This document shows, piece by piece, positions 35,189-49,453 of a stretch of 64,000 nucleotides of DNA; positions within the stretch are counted from its first letter, which is position 1; each line of letters opens with the position of its first letter. The DNA lies in the NCBI RefSeq assembly GCF_001038485.1, contig NZ_LDUE01000021.1, forward strand, positions 1 through 64,000, written 5' to 3'. The notes below the pieces were generated by a model. That model ran no database searches. It saw only the letters and a program-made list of their open reading frames with translations, and was not told the DNA's origin. The translations under genes and the position numbers were made by a program. Source of the DNA: Ornithinibacillus californiensis. GTDB lineage: Bacteria; Bacillota; Bacilli; Bacillales; Amphibacillaceae.

Positions 35189-36853
35189 TTACTTCTTATC
35201 CGCATACTTCAAATCAAAGTATCCTACTGGGTGGCGTAGGATTCCTTCTACACCTTCTGCTTCAAGTACTACAGTATTGTAGTAACGGATTGGGAATGCT
35301 GGCATTTCTTCGGCTAATAATTTCTCCGCTTCGAATAATGCATTCCAACGTTCTTCTTCATCTGTAGCTGATTTACCAGTTGCAATTAACTCATTATATT
35401 CCTCACTAGAGAAGCCAGTACGGTTCATGTAGGAATCCGTGATAAAGCTTTCTAGGAAGTTAACTGGGTCATTGTAGTCATTGATGAATGAACTACGAGA
35501 GAATTGAAGCTCTAATGCTTTTTGTGCTTCAGAGAATACGTTCCATTCTTGGTTTTCCAGTGTTACTTCCACACCTAAATGCTCTTGGAACATACCGTGT
35601 AATGCTTCTGCTACTGCTTTGTTCGTATCACTTGTATTGTAGCTTAACGTGATCGCTGGTAATTCATCATAGCCTTCTTCTGCCATACCTTCTTCCAGTA
35701 ACTGTTTTGCTTTATCTGGATCGAAGGTTACTAGATCACCATTCACTTCACGGAAATCTTGACCAGATGGACTTGTATACCCAGGGTTAATGAATCCGTA
35801 TGCTGGTTCTACCCCATTTTTCACAACATATTGTGCAATATCATCTCGGTTAACGGCAAATGCAAATGCTTGACGGATTTTCTTATTTTGGAATGGTTCC
35901 ATTTCAAGATTAAAACGGAAGAATTCCAAACCACCGTATGGTCCGATGAATACATTATCTCCATCAATTAACTGATCGGATAATTCTGGTGGAATACTTG
36001 CTGTATCCAGGTCTCCTGCTTCAAACATTTGATATTGGGTATTGGAGTCATTTACCATTGCGAAATGGACTTTATCCAATTTCACAGCACTTGCATCCCA
36101 ATAATGTTCGTTTTTCACGAATACCATTTCTTCATCATGCTTCCAAGACTCTAATGCAAAAGGACCGTTCCCAACAAATGTTTCTGCTTCGGTATGCCAA
36201 TTCGGGTCAGCCTCGGCTACTTTATGATTGATTGGGAAGAATGCTGGATTTGTTAAAACATCTAAAAAGAATCCAGTTGGTGCTGCTAAGACAACTTCCA
36301 ACGTTTTTTCATCCACTGCAGTTACTTTCACATCATCAACGGAACCTTCGCCACTGTTATATGCCTCTGCTCCTTCAATGAAATAACCTAAAAACGCTGC
36401 TGCAGAAGCTGTTTCAGGGTTCAACATGTATTTCCAAGCAAACTCAAAGTCCGCTGCAACAACTGGGTCTCCATTGGACCATTTTGCATCTTCACGTAAC
36501 GTAAATGTGTACGTTAAACCGTCATCAGAGATTTCCCAGTCCTCAGCTACTCCAGCTGCAGCACGATGGTCTGCGTCTAATCGAGTTAAACCTTCCATTA
36601 AGTTATTTAATGGGTCCCAAGATACCGCATCAAACCCAATAGACGGGTCTAATGAACTTGGTTCTGTACCATTATTTAATCGTAGTACCTTTTCATCGGA
36701 TCCAGATTCTTCATCTGTTGTTTCGCCATTATCAGCTGGTTCCTCCACGTTTTCTTTTTCCTCTGGGTCTTCGCCCGCTTCATTGTTAGCAGTACATGCA
36801 GCTAAGAAAAACACTGTCAGTGCTGCTATCAGCAAAAAGAGTAGTTTCTTCAT
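35189..36853 (-). CDS. dppE: Peptide-binding lipoprotein DppE
   Basis: A 554-residue SBP_bac_5 family solute-binding protein. The lipoprotein signal ends at LAAC (Cys20). A charged spacer follows (about 25-55), then a two-lobed binding domain with the family motif LREDAKWSNGDPVVAADFEFAWKYML. It captures dipeptides or murein tripeptides outside the membrane for DppBC. It lies between dppD and the repeat element. Confidence 0.93.
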   Translation of the reverse strand: MKKLLFLLIAALTVFFLAACTANNEAGEDPEEKENVEEPADNGETTDEESGSDEKVLRLNNGTEPSSLDPSIGFDAVSWDPLNNLMEGLTRLDADHRAAAGVAEDWEISDDGLTYTFTLREDAKWSNGDPVVAADFEFAWKYMLNPETASAAAFLGYFIEGAEAYNSGEGSVDDVKVTAVDEKTLEVVLAAPTGFFLDVLTNPAFFPINHKVAEADPNWHTEAETFVGNGPFALESWKHDEEMVFVKNEHYWDASAVKLDKVHFAMVNDSNTQYQMFEAGDLDTASIPPELSDQLIDGDNVFIGPYGGLEFFRFNLEMEPFQNKKIRQAFAFAVNRDDIAQYVVKNGVEPAYGFINPGYTSPSGQDFREVNGDLVTFDPDKAKQLLEEGMAEEGYDELPAITLSYNTSDTNKAVAEALHGMFQEHLGVEVTLENQEWNVFSEAQKALELQFSRSSFINDYNDPVNFLESFITDSYMNRTGFSSEEYNELIATGKSATDEEERWNALFEAEKLLAEEMPAFPIRYYNTVVLEAEGVEGILRHPVGYFDLKYADKK

Positions 36854-36870
36854 TCTTATCCCCCTTATCC

Positions 36871-37872
36871 TTAATTTGTGACCATTGTGGCCAGTAATTG
36901 TTTTGCCCGTTCATCTTGTAACCAGCAATCTACGGAATGAGAATCGCTTAGATTACTAGATTTCGGGTAAACTTTATTACACACCTCCATCGCAAATGGA
37001 CATCTAGCAGTAAATGGACATCCCTCTGGAGGTGAGAATAAATCTGGTGGTGTACCATCGATTGGTTTTAGCCTTCCTTTTGTATCCAATCGTGGAACAG
37101 AATTCAGTAATCCTTTGGTGTACGGGTGTTGCGGCTCATAGAAAATCTCCCGCTTCGTTCCTGTTTCAATAATCTTCCCCGCATACATAACCGCAATTCG
37201 GTCTGCAATCTTCGCAACAACTCCTAGATCATGGGTAATGAGGATAATCGAAACTCCCGTAACATCTTGGATTTTTTCAAATAGTTCTAGTATTTGTGCC
37301 TGAATCGTTACATCCAGTGCGGTAGTAGGCTCATCCGCTATCAGTAACTCAGGCTCGCAAATTAAGGCAATTGCAATGACAATACGCTGACGCATCCCAC
37401 CACTAAATTGATGGGGATATTGCTTCATACGCTCTGCTGGATTAGGAATACCAACGAGATCCATCATTTCCAGTGCGCGTTTTTTTGCTTCACTATCTGT
37501 AATTTTGCGATGCTGTTTCAATCCTTCAATAAGCTGGGTTCCAATGGTTAGTGTTGGGTTTAATGCTGTCATCGGATCCTGGAATATCATTGAAATATCC
37601 ACACCGCGCACTTGTCGCATTTTCTTCTCGGATTCTTTCGCTAAATCCTTGCCCTTAAATAGAATTTTTCCAGCAGTGATTTTACCTGGTGGGCTCGGTA
37701 TGAGTCGCATGATTGCATTGGATGTGACACTTTTCCCACAACCGGATTCCCCAACGATTGCTAGTGTTTCGCCCTTATTTAAATGGAAGTCTACGCCTCT
37801 TACTGCCTGTACGGTACCTCCATAGGTTGTGAAGGTAACGTGTAAGTCTTTTACTTCTAGAATCTTTTCCAT
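36871..37872 (-). CDS. dppD: Dipeptide ABC transporter ATPase DppD
   Basis: A 333-residue ATPase: Walker [14 protein letters not shown], signature FSGGMRQRIVIAIAL, Walker B LLIADEPTTALDVT, His in THDLGVV. The C-terminal cysteine cluster CPFTARCPFAMEVCN is present. It pairs with YkfD. Nine bases separate it from dppC. Confidence 0.94.
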   Translation of the reverse strand: MEKILEVKDLHVTFTTYGGTVQAVRGVDFHLNKGETLAIVGESGCGKSVTSNAIMRLIPSPPGKITAGKILFKGKDLAKESEKKMRQVRGVDISMIFQDPMTALNPTLTIGTQLIEGLKQHRKITDSEAKKRALEMMDLVGIPNPAERMKQYPHQFSGGMRQRIVIAIALICEPELLIADEPTTALDVTIQAQILELFEKIQDVTGVSIILITHDLGVVAKIADRIAVMYAGKIIETGTKREIFYEPQHPYTKGLLNSVPRLDTKGRLKPIDGTPPDLFSPPEGCPFTARCPFAMEVCNKVYPKSSNLSDSHSVDCWLQDERAKQLLATMVTN

Positions 37873-37880
37873 CAGTCCAC

Positions 37881-38834
37881 CTACTTCCTTAATTTCGGAT
37901 CCAGTGCATCTTGTAATCCGTCTCCTAAGACGTTAAAGGCAAACATCGTAAAGGATATGAAAAACGCTGGGAAGAATAACGTCCACCAGTTACCAGAAAG
38001 TATTGCACCGAGTGAGTCATTTGCCATCACACCCCAGCTGGCATTCGGCGACGATATCCCAAGTCCAATAAAACTTAAAAATGCTTCCGCGAAAATTGCT
38101 GATGGAACGGTTAGTGTCATTTGAACGATAATTGGACCCATCGTATTTGGAAGGAGCCCTTTCCGAATAATTCTCGGTGTTTTCGTACCAAAGGATTTCG
38201 ATGCGAGGACATACTCATAGTTTTTAATCTGCATGACCTGCCCCCGCACAATCCTGGCCATACCAACCCATCCCGTGACGGTGAGGGCGATAATAATCGT
38301 CGTTAGACTTGGTCCCATCACTACTAGTAACAAGATAACGACTAATAGGTAAGGGATACCGTATAAAATCTCAATAATTCGCATCATGACATTATCGGTG
38401 CGTCCGCCTTTATATCCAGAGATTCCACCCCAAATAATTCCGATGGTCACGTCGATCAATGCTGCCATAAATCCAACAAATAGGGAGATTCTAGCTCCAT
38501 GCCATGTGCGGGTGAAAACATCCCGACCTGCGCCATCTGTTCCAAACCAATGTTCCGCTGATGGCGGTTGATATTGCTCCGATAAGCTCTGTTTGTTTGC
38601 GTCATATGGTGACACGATTGGGCCAAATATCGCCATGATTATTAATAGAATTAAAAATATTAAACCTGCCATTGCAAGGTAATTCTTTCGCAAGCGTCGC
38701 CAAGCATCCTTCCAGTAAGACAAGGAAGGCCTGGAAACCATCTCTAGTTCTTTTACGTTTTTTTCCCGCCATGTAAACCATTCATCCGGTACATTTTCTC
38801 GTGTGATATGTTGGGGATTTTGATTAGATTTCAT
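37881..38834 (-). CDS. dppC: Dipeptide ABC transporter permease DppC
   Basis: A 317-residue permease with an N-terminal OppC_N segment, six helices and the conserved inner-loop region (VGMARIVRGQVMQIKNYEYVLASKSFG), the EAA-type contact for the ATPases. It partners DppB, 6 bp away. Confidence 0.94.
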   Translation of the reverse strand: MKSNQNPQHITRENVPDEWFTWREKNVKELEMVSRPSLSYWKDAWRRLRKNYLAMAGLIFLILLIIMAIFGPIVSPYDANKQSLSEQYQPPSAEHWFGTDGAGRDVFTRTWHGARISLFVGFMAALIDVTIGIIWGGISGYKGGRTDNVMMRIIEILYGIPYLLVVILLLVVMGPSLTTIIIALTVTGWVGMARIVRGQVMQIKNYEYVLASKSFGTKTPRIIRKGLLPNTMGPIIVQMTLTVPSAIFAEAFLSFIGLGISSPNASWGVMANDSLGAILSGNWWTLFFPAFFISFTMFAFNVLGDGLQDALDPKLRK

Positions 38835-38840
38835 GTTATG

Positions 38841-39773
38841 TTACTCCCCTTCCTTCTTCGCTACTTTGATTCTTGGATCTAATATTCCATAGGCAATATC
38901 CACAAGGAACAGCATGACTATTAAGAATGCACTATAAAATACGGTCGTCCCCATGATAACGGGGAAATCTCGGTGGTTAATACTCTCAACAAAGTATTTT
39001 CCCATGCCTGGAATCGCAAAAATTTGCTCGATAACGAAGGATCCCGTCATAATTCCAGCGACCAATGTTCCCATGATAGTAATAACTGGCATGAGTGCGT
39101 TTCGAAGCGCATGTTTCACGATAATTTTCCATGGTGTTAACCCTTTAGCACGAGCCATTTTTATGTAATCCTGTGTTAATACTTCCAGCATGGTGGACCT
39201 TGTTAGTCTTGCAATAATGGCCATTGGCCCTGTGGCAAGCGCTAATACGGGAAGCACCATGTGCATTGGGCTTTTCCATGTCGCAACTGGGAACCACTCC
39301 CGTTGAACAGCTAGTTGATCAATTAATAGGGTAGCCATGATAAAGTTTGGTATCGATATCCCAAGTACTGCAATTCCCATGGCCAGATAATCAATAACAC
39401 CATTATGTCGGAGTGCAGCTAGTATTCCGAGGGTTATCCCAGAAATCACCGCAACAATAATCGTGACAATTCCAAGCTCTGCGGATATTGGGAATCCTCG
39501 TCCTAACAAGTCATTTACAGTCTGGTTAGGTTGTTTAATCGACGGTCCAAAATCTAATGTCACAATCGATTTTAAGTAAAGTAAATATTGCACATGATAT
39601 GGTTTATCGAGATTGTAATGTTTGGCTAGGTTTTGTTGTACAATCTCATTGGAATTTCCTTCACTATTAAACGGAGATCCAGGAACAGATACCATTAGTA
39701 CAAAGGTTAGTGTAATAATAATCCACAAGGTGACGACCATGATTAACAGTCGTTTTAATATATATTTGAGCAT
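38841..39773 (-). CDS. dppB: Dipeptide ABC transporter permease DppB
   Basis: About 310 residues and six helices. The EAA-type loop reads RLTRSTMLEVLTQDYIKMARAKGLTPWKI. ATG 39773 (MLKYILKRLLIM) is preferred because an AGGAG site lies nine bases before it; TTG 39782 is too close. Typical opening of the DppB/OppB family. Confidence 0.93.
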   Translation of the reverse strand: MLKYILKRLLIMVVTLWIIITLTFVLMVSVPGSPFNSEGNSNEIVQQNLAKHYNLDKPYHVQYLLYLKSIVTLDFGPSIKQPNQTVNDLLGRGFPISAELGIVTIIVAVISGITLGILAALRHNGVIDYLAMGIAVLGISIPNFIMATLLIDQLAVQREWFPVATWKSPMHMVLPVLALATGPMAIIARLTRSTMLEVLTQDYIKMARAKGLTPWKIIVKHALRNALMPVITIMGTLVAGIMTGSFVIEQIFAIPGMGKYFVESINHRDFPVIMGTTVFYSAFLIVMLFLVDIAYGILDPRIKVAKKEGE

Positions 39774-39855
39774 TTCCCCCAACTCCTGTATCTTTTACGC
39801 ATCATGCGCTAGTTATATGTAGAAAAGCTTCCTTGCAATAAGTTATGACATGTTT

Positions 39856-40674
39856 CTATCTTTTATGAAGCGATTGTTTAAGATATTGGTAGATTTCTAA
39901 GCCCACTTTGGATAGGATGTCAGGCGATTGTATATCGTCTAAGCCACTAGTCAAAACAGAAGCGATTAATTTTCGTTTACCAACATAGAAAATACCAATA
40001 TCATGCCGAATCCCGGAAACATTTCCTGTTTTATTCGCAATCTCCCATTCCTTCAAGGAGCCGATAGTCGTTTCTGTCGTTGGTGGAACTTTCCCTGGCA
40101 AACAATTGGTAATTTGTTGTTGTTTCATAATCGCTATCATTTGTTCACAAGCATGAACGGAAATGATTTTTCCAGTTGCTAGTTTTCTTAGCATACCTGC
40201 CATTTCACTAGCTGTAATTTCATTCATTCCTTCTCGATCAACATCCATCGTCATCATCTTATGATAAAATTTGCTTTTTTCTAATCCAATATCCTTCATC
40301 GTTTGCTGAATGGATGGAACCCCGACCAACTCTATCATCATATTCGTTGCTGTATTATCGCTTTGGATAATCATTAACGTTAGTAAGTCATAAATAGTAA
40401 ATTGAGTACCCGGTGTCAGATGTTGAAGAACACCACTACCTCCAACTATATTTTCCCGTTTGAGTTCAACCGTATCACTCAGAATAAATTCACCACGTTT
40501 ATTAGCAGCAAAGGCCGCAATCATAATGGGCACTTTGATTACACTAGCCGCGTAAAAGAGATGATGTTCATTCATTTCCCAAGTTTCGTTTGTATCTAGG
40601 TCGTATAAGGAAATACCCCAGGTACCAGTTGATTGATCGGTTATCCTCTGAATCCTATCTCCAAGCTCTCTCAA
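39856..40674 (-). CDS. Class A beta-lactamase-fold serine hydrolase inserted in the dpp operon
   Basis: About 272 residues with the three motifs of the fold: SxxK in YAASVIKVPIM, SDN in IIQSDNTATNM, and KTG in ANKTGNVSGIRHD. TTG 40674 is chosen because AAGGAG directly follows the dppA stop and is nine bases upstream; ATG 40722 overlaps dppA and lacks an RBS. No signal peptide, so it appears cytosolic, unlike resistance beta-lactamases. Its place between dppA and dppB is not part of the B. subtilis operon. A role cutting imported cell-wall peptides is inferred. Confidence 0.8.
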   Translation of the reverse strand: MRELGDRIQRITDQSTGTWGISLYDLDTNETWEMNEHHLFYAASVIKVPIMIAAFAANKRGEFILSDTVELKRENIVGGSGVLQHLTPGTQFTIYDLLTLMIIQSDNTATNMMIELVGVPSIQQTMKDIGLEKSKFYHKMMTMDVDREGMNEITASEMAGMLRKLATGKIISVHACEQMIAIMKQQQITNCLPGKVPPTTETTIGSLKEWEIANKTGNVSGIRHDIGIFYVGKRKLIASVLTSGLDDIQSPDILSKVGLEIYQYLKQSLHKR

Positions 40675-40690
40675 TACAACTAACTCCTTG

Positions 40691-41515
40691 CTATGCATAT
40701 TTCGTCTCATAAGCAAGTTCAATCATGACAAGCAGGGCCCGATATGCTTCCAGTATATCTTTCGCCTGATATTCCACCATCGTAGTTCCTGGAATTATTT
40801 CAGTTCCCGGCATCATACTCGCTAACTCTGCTGCACCGTAATTAACAAATTCCACTTTCAACTTTGGGTTGTCAGGTGGTGTTAACGGTCGGACATTATC
40901 ACGATTCGCAATTGCTTGTTTCACTTTTTCTTGAAGTAAATCACCAGCTTTTTTCGGTGTAAGACTTTTTGCTGTTGATCTTGAAATGGCTTCTTTGACA
41001 ATTGCTGTCGTTATATTTGGAATTAGTTCTTCGGCTTCTTTTGCTGTTTCATCATCACCTGAAACAAGGAGAACTGGGACACCATGGTAACCTGCAACCA
41101 TTGCATTCATGCCTAGCTCACCAATTTGCATGTCGTTAATAAAGAAATTACGTACCATATGTATCATCGAATGTGACATTACCCCAGGCATTCCAGCTCT
41201 TGTATGGTAACCAATAAACATGGCACCGATAAAGCTATCATCAAGACCATGCACCATCGAATAGGTCTTTACCCCTCCACTTATGAGATGGGCATCCGGA
41301 TGAAGCTGATCAATTAATATATTATTCATCTTCATGTGACTATCATTGACTAGTACTTCGCTACAACCTGATTGAAATGCAGCTTCGATAACATAATTCG
41401 TCTCATCTGTCATTATCTTGCGTGCGCGCTCATAATTATGCATGGAAGCGCTAACAAATGTATAATCTGGTAGTCCTGTTATCCCTTCCATATCTACAGA
41501 TAAATAGAGTTTCAT
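40691..41515 (-). CDS. dppA: D-aminopeptidase DppA (M55)
   Basis: A 274-residue zinc peptidase. The family opening KLYLSVDMEGITGLPDY holds metal ligands Asp and Glu; other ligands are in GYHTRAGMPGVMSHSM. It removes D-amino acids from short peptides such as D-Ala-D-Ala and forms decamers in B. subtilis. First gene of the operon, with RBS AAGGGG; the promoter must be in 41520-41800. Confidence 0.95.
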   Translation of the reverse strand: MKLYLSVDMEGITGLPDYTFVSASMHNYERARKIMTDETNYVIEAAFQSGCSEVLVNDSHMKMNNILIDQLHPDAHLISGGVKTYSMVHGLDDSFIGAMFIGYHTRAGMPGVMSHSMIHMVRNFFINDMQIGELGMNAMVAGYHGVPVLLVSGDDETAKEAEELIPNITTAIVKEAISRSTAKSLTPKKAGDLLQEKVKQAIANRDNVRPLTPPDNPKLKVEFVNYGAAELASMMPGTEIIPGTTMVEYQAKDILEAYRALLVMIELAYETKYA

Positions 41516-41808
41516 AACATGTCCCCTTTAGATGTGTTTGTTAAATTATATGATTGGATTTTCTTTTACATGATTGGATTTGTTGGTAGTTATGTACGAT
41601 TTTTCGAGTAGTTTTTGGGGTCTGATTCTGAGGAGAAATGTTTCATCCTACTCGACATATTTCATGGAAAGCTCATATTCTATTAATAGATAATATTGTA
41701 TCCTCTATACACTTGAATTGCAAGACTATTTATAATATTTATCATTATTTTAATTGGTAAAATATGGTGAGGTATTTGTGTTTATTGGATGGCGAGGTGA
41801 TCTCATTT

Positions 41809-41958
41809 GGTTGATGTTTCTTTTAAAATGGTTGATGTTTTTTAAGTTTGGTTGATGATTAACAAATTTGGTTGATAGTTTCGTGAATTGGTTGATGTTG
41901 GTCGTTATTTGGTTGATATTTCACACGAACGGTTGATGTGTCACTGAATTTGGTTGAT
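41809..41958 (+). repeat. GGTTGAT array 6 (8 units)
   Basis: GGTTGAT begins at 41809, 41830, 41850, 41870, 41890, 41911, 41931 and 41952 (20-21 bp apart). Most units here are preceded by T or TT rather than C, so the consensus has drifted (TTTGGTTGAT). It lies between the dpp promoter region and the murA terminator, at the right edge of the 11-kb block. Confidence 0.92.
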
Positions 41959-41976
41959 GCTTGCATAACCAAATCA

Positions 41977-42011
41977 AAAAGGTGAAGCACAGAAACCGTG
42001 CTTCACCCTAT
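41977..42011 (-). terminator. murA terminator
   Basis: GGTGAAGCACGG / CTGTGCTTCACC stem followed on the minus strand by TTTTTGATTT. Confidence 0.88.
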
Positions 42012-42031
42012 TAATCTATTAAGTTATCTAC

Positions 42032-43342
42032 TTATGACAATTCAGCAACGTAATCAATGTTATGCGGATGTACAACATCGCCATTTTCATCGACACGTTC
42101 AATGTCTGCTCCAAGGCTAGCTAGTTTTCCAGCCAAGTTAACATACCCACGATCTAAATGCTTTAACTCTGTAACTCTAGTTAAACCATTCGCTCGAAGG
42201 CCAGCAAGAATTAATGCAGCTGCTGCACGTAAGTCTGTTGCAGCTACTTCTGCACCTTGAAGTTCAGATGGACCGTCAATAATGACACTACGTCCTTCTA
42301 TTTTCATTTTTGCATTCATACGACGGAATTCCTCTACATGCATGAAACGATTCTCAAAAACGGTTTCCGTAATAACACTTGTACCGTGAGCACATAGCAT
42401 AAGAGCCATCATTTGTGATTGCATATCGGTTGGAAATCCTGGATGTGGTAATGTTTTAATATCTGTTGCTTTCAATGCATCTGGTCCAATAACACGGATA
42501 CCATTGCCTTCTTCCATTACTGTAGCACCCATTTCCTCAAGCTTTGAGATCAATGGTCTTAAATGTGCACTTACTGCATTTTCTATTAAAATATTTCCAC
42601 CAGTTATTGCTGCAGCAACCATAAATGTTCCAGCTTCAATACGATCTGGAATAATGGAATGAACTGCACCTCGTAATGACTCTACACCGTCGATACGAAT
42701 TGTTTCCGTTCCAGCGCCAACAACACGCGCTCCCATTTTATTTAAGAAATTAGCTAAATCAACAATTTCAGGCTCTTTCGCTGCATTCTCTAAAATGGTT
42801 CTTCCTTCAGCTAAAGTCGCTGCCATCATAATATTTTCAGTTGCACCAACACTTGGTACATCAAGATAGATTTTTGCACCTTTTAATCGGCCATCTACCT
42901 GTGCTTCAACGAAACCATTTCCAACATGAACAGTAGCACCCATTGCTTCAAACCCTTTTAAATGTAGATCAATTGGACGTGAACCAATTGCACATCCTCC
43001 AGGCATTGCAACGTGTGCATGACCGAAACGAGCAAGTAATGGACCCAAAACAAGAACGGAGGCACGCATTTTTCGAACATACTCAAATGGCGCTTCCGTT
43101 TTTAATTCCTTTGAAGCATCAATATACACTTTATTATTTTCAAATACTACATCAGCATTCATATTACGTAAAACTTCATTAATTGTATAAACATCAGCTA
43201 GAACTGGGACATCATGAACAACGCTAGTTCCCTCACTAGCAAGAATACTCGCAGCAATTACGGGTAGCACAGCATTCTTTGCACCCTCTACATGAACATT
43301 ACCATTCAATTGCTGTCCGCCTCTTACGATGATTTTATCCAT
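42032..43342 (-). CDS. murA: UDP-N-acetylglucosamine 1-carboxyvinyltransferase MurA
   Basis: A 436-residue enzyme for the first committed step of peptidoglycan synthesis (enolpyruvyl transfer from PEP). The catalytic Cys loop is [16 protein letters not shown]; the substrate motif [15 protein letters not shown] is at the start. It sits next to ywmB as murAA does in B. subtilis. Confidence 0.96.
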   Translation of the reverse strand: MDKIIVRGGQQLNGNVHVEGAKNAVLPVIAASILASEGTSVVHDVPVLADVYTINEVLRNMNADVVFENNKVYIDASKELKTEAPFEYVRKMRASVLVLGPLLARFGHAHVAMPGGCAIGSRPIDLHLKGFEAMGATVHVGNGFVEAQVDGRLKGAKIYLDVPSVGATENIMMAATLAEGRTILENAAKEPEIVDLANFLNKMGARVVGAGTETIRIDGVESLRGAVHSIIPDRIEAGTFMVAAAITGGNILIENAVSAHLRPLISKLEEMGATVMEEGNGIRVIGPDALKATDIKTLPHPGFPTDMQSQMMALMLCAHGTSVITETVFENRFMHVEEFRRMNAKMKIEGRSVIIDGPSELQGAEVAATDLRAAAALILAGLRANGLTRVTELKHLDRGYVNLAGKLASLGADIERVDENGDVVHPHNIDYVAELS

Positions 43343-43376
43343 ATTTCAATTCTCCTTCAGATCCAATTTCCCTATA

Positions 43377-44090
43377 TTAATATTCATTTATTAGGATAGG
43401 TGTTCCAATTGTCAATTGGACATCACCACTGCCAAGTGTTTGCGATACTATTTGTACATTTACTGGCTTATCCTGAATGGTAATCTTTTGTCCCCATAAA
43501 GGGCTATATCCATATATATATTCTGCATCTTTTGTCGGTTTTAATGTGTCATTATATGTCTCTTTATGACTAATTTTAAGCTTTTCAGTAATATTTTCTA
43601 CAATATTATCATTTTTAATTATAGCACTAGCTCTCGTAGACATACAAGAGAATATTTTAATGTTATCTGTAAAAAATTTACCAGTTAATACTGACATCAA
43701 ATTTACATAGGAAGATTCAATATTTTCATCCCATGAACTACCATTAATTGTTATTACTAATTCAGATTCATACCTATTATCCTTGGGGAAAATTACATTA
43801 TAATTTACGTTTATTGTACCCTCTTTGTGAGTGTCCTTAACTGAATAAATAATACTGTTTTCATTTTCATGTTTTGTGACAGAATAACTATTACTTAAAT
43901 CCTGTACCATTTCTTGCAAATGAGTTGCATCCCTATGTTCCTTCATGGTTACTTCCCACTCCTGAATCTGGAGGTTATTTTCTAAAATCATCGTAGCAAT
44001 ATCAATTAACTCATTAGAGTCACTTTCTTTTGCAATGACGGTATTGGTGAAAAATAAAATAATAAGACATAGTGCAAAAACTCTTCTCAT
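43377..44090 (-). CDS. ywmB: YwmB-family secreted protein
   Basis: About 237 residues with an N-terminal signal (MRRVFALCLIILFFTNTVIAKES) and a YwmB_TATA-like fold. ATG 44090 follows GGGGGA; the upstream ATG 44111 lacks an RBS. Position between murA and the DUF1146 gene supports the name. Function unknown. Confidence 0.82.
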   Translation of the reverse strand: MRRVFALCLIILFFTNTVIAKESDSNELIDIATMILENNLQIQEWEVTMKEHRDATHLQEMVQDLSNSYSVTKHENENSIIYSVKDTHKEGTINVNYNVIFPKDNRYESELVITINGSSWDENIESSYVNLMSVLTGKFFTDNIKIFSCMSTRASAIIKNDNIVENITEKLKISHKETYNDTLKPTKDAEYIYGYSPLWGQKITIQDKPVNVQIVSQTLGSGDVQLTIGTPILINEY

Positions 44091-44192
44091 AAATAAGTCC
44101 CCCTCGTTCATACTTATCTACAGTATGAACAAGAGAGATAATTAACATACGTATAATTTTGATAGATTACTAGATAACCTATTAACCTTCTA

Positions 44193-44456
44193 TTATTGAA
44201 GAAGGTAAGTGAGGTCTTGTGACCACCGTAAGAACTCAAGAAAGAATCGACTGACTCCTGTACCAATTACTATCGTAAGGAAAAGAAGTAAGATTTTAGC
44301 TTCCGTCCCTCGCCCTTTTCGAATCAGTGGATCAAAATTAATGCTCTGCATTAAACGCCATGTAATAAAAATAAACATAATATGAGAAAGGATACTCATC
44401 AGTGCGATTTGTCCGATTGATAACATAATAACCACCTTATATATAGATTCACTCAA
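44193..44456 (-). CDS. ywzB: DUF1146 membrane protein (YwzB)
   Basis: An 87-residue protein with two membrane helices (about 12-35 and 52-72), fitting DUF1146/YwzB, which follows the atp operon in Bacillus. Ends in a polar tail. Role unknown. Confidence 0.75.
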   Translation of the reverse strand: MSESIYKVVIMLSIGQIALMSILSHIMFIFITWRLMQSINFDPLIRKGRGTEAKILLLFLTIVIGTGVSRFFLEFLRWSQDLTYLLQ

Positions 44457-44736
44457 TTAGAACTGTGCCATGGATTCCTTTTAAAGTCAACTGAATTGAG
44501 GTTAGGCTGCTACTTCGACAAGAAACATTACATGTATATTTATATTTCGCATTTCCCGGGAAATATCGACAGGAATGAGGAATATTGTTTGATTTTTTGT
44601 TGGTAATTAATTTACAAATACATGGAGAATTGGTAACAATGGAGGAATCTTAATGTTGGGGAATAGTAATTGAGAGGTAACTATTGTGCTGTAAGCTTCT
44701 CTTAGAGTTTTGGTTTTTGTATCAATTTCCAAAAAA
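44457..44736. other. Intergenic region between ywzB and atpC
   Basis: About 280 bp before the atpC terminator. No reliable gene or repeat seen. Confidence 0.4.
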
Positions 44737-44773
44737 TATACCCCCGCGAAACTAATCACGAGGGTTTTTGTAT
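44737..44773 (-). terminator. atp operon terminator
   Basis: ACCCTCGTG / CGCGGGGGT stem followed on the minus strand by ATATTTTTTGG, directly after atpC. Confidence 0.82.
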
Positions 44774-44776
44774 TAA

Positions 44777-45187
<411 letters not shown>

Positions 45188-45222
45188 TTAAGACTCTATA
45201 GGGGTGAGACCCCCAATAGTCA

Positions 45223-46602
<1,380 letters not shown>

Positions 46603-46605
46603 TCA
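46603..46605 (-). other. In-frame TGA at codon 4 of atpD
   Basis: The minus strand reads ATG AGC AAA TGA CAC GTT ACT CAA GTA ATG GGA from 46614. Homologues read Met-x-Lys-Gly-x-Val; a single GGA-to-TGA change explains the stop. Confidence 0.9.
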
Positions 46606-46645
46606 TTTGCTCATCGATTTCCCTCCTAACTTACTATCCACAAGA

Positions 46646-47509
<864 letters not shown>

Positions 47510-47608
47510 TCACCACCCTTTCGTAGGCAGAGTTCGTGGAGAGGTTAGAATAAAAGCTGTTTGATGTAAGAAAGATTAGATCAATACTATAATAACTGCA
47601 CCTTAGCC

Positions 47609-47847
47609 GCTCCAGGAATATACTGCGCTTTTACTTCCAGCACAGGGGCGACATCTGCTCGAAAAAACCTCGCAGTGTCTACCTTGCCGTGGGCGGCTGG
47701 TGAGCCAGGCTACTACAACGAGTTTGCTTCATTGCTGCCTTGCACCGAGGAATCCTTCTGCGTAGCGTTACTTGCAGACGCAGGTGCATTCTCGGGGGTC
47801 TCACCTATGCCTATCCTCCCACAGGAGTCTCCGTATATTCCCGGAGC
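47609..47847 (+). repeat. Dispersed structured repeat, copy 2, inside the atp operon (239 bp)
   Basis: It starts GCTCCAGGAATATAC and ends GTATATTCCCGGAGC, complementary with one mismatch. The interior is nearly identical to the copy at 52634 (CAGCACAGGGGCGACATCTG, GTGGGCGGCTGGTGAGCCAG, CACAGGAGTCTCCG). It fills most of the gap between atpA and atpG, where B. subtilis has a short spacer. Transcripts of the operon carry its reverse complement. Confidence 0.9.
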
Positions 47848-47920
47848 TGATAATGCCATTGACCGTCTAAATTCACCCTTTTGATTTATCCTAACTTCTC
47901 ACTTATCACTCTTAAGGTAA

Positions 47921-49441
<1,521 letters not shown>

Positions 49442-49453
49442 TCACCCCTATCA

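Noticed and set aside
41640-41765. Plus-strand 40-codon frame near 41640
   Set aside because: The AGGAG-like site is only two bases from the ATG, composition is AT-driven, and nothing supports expression.
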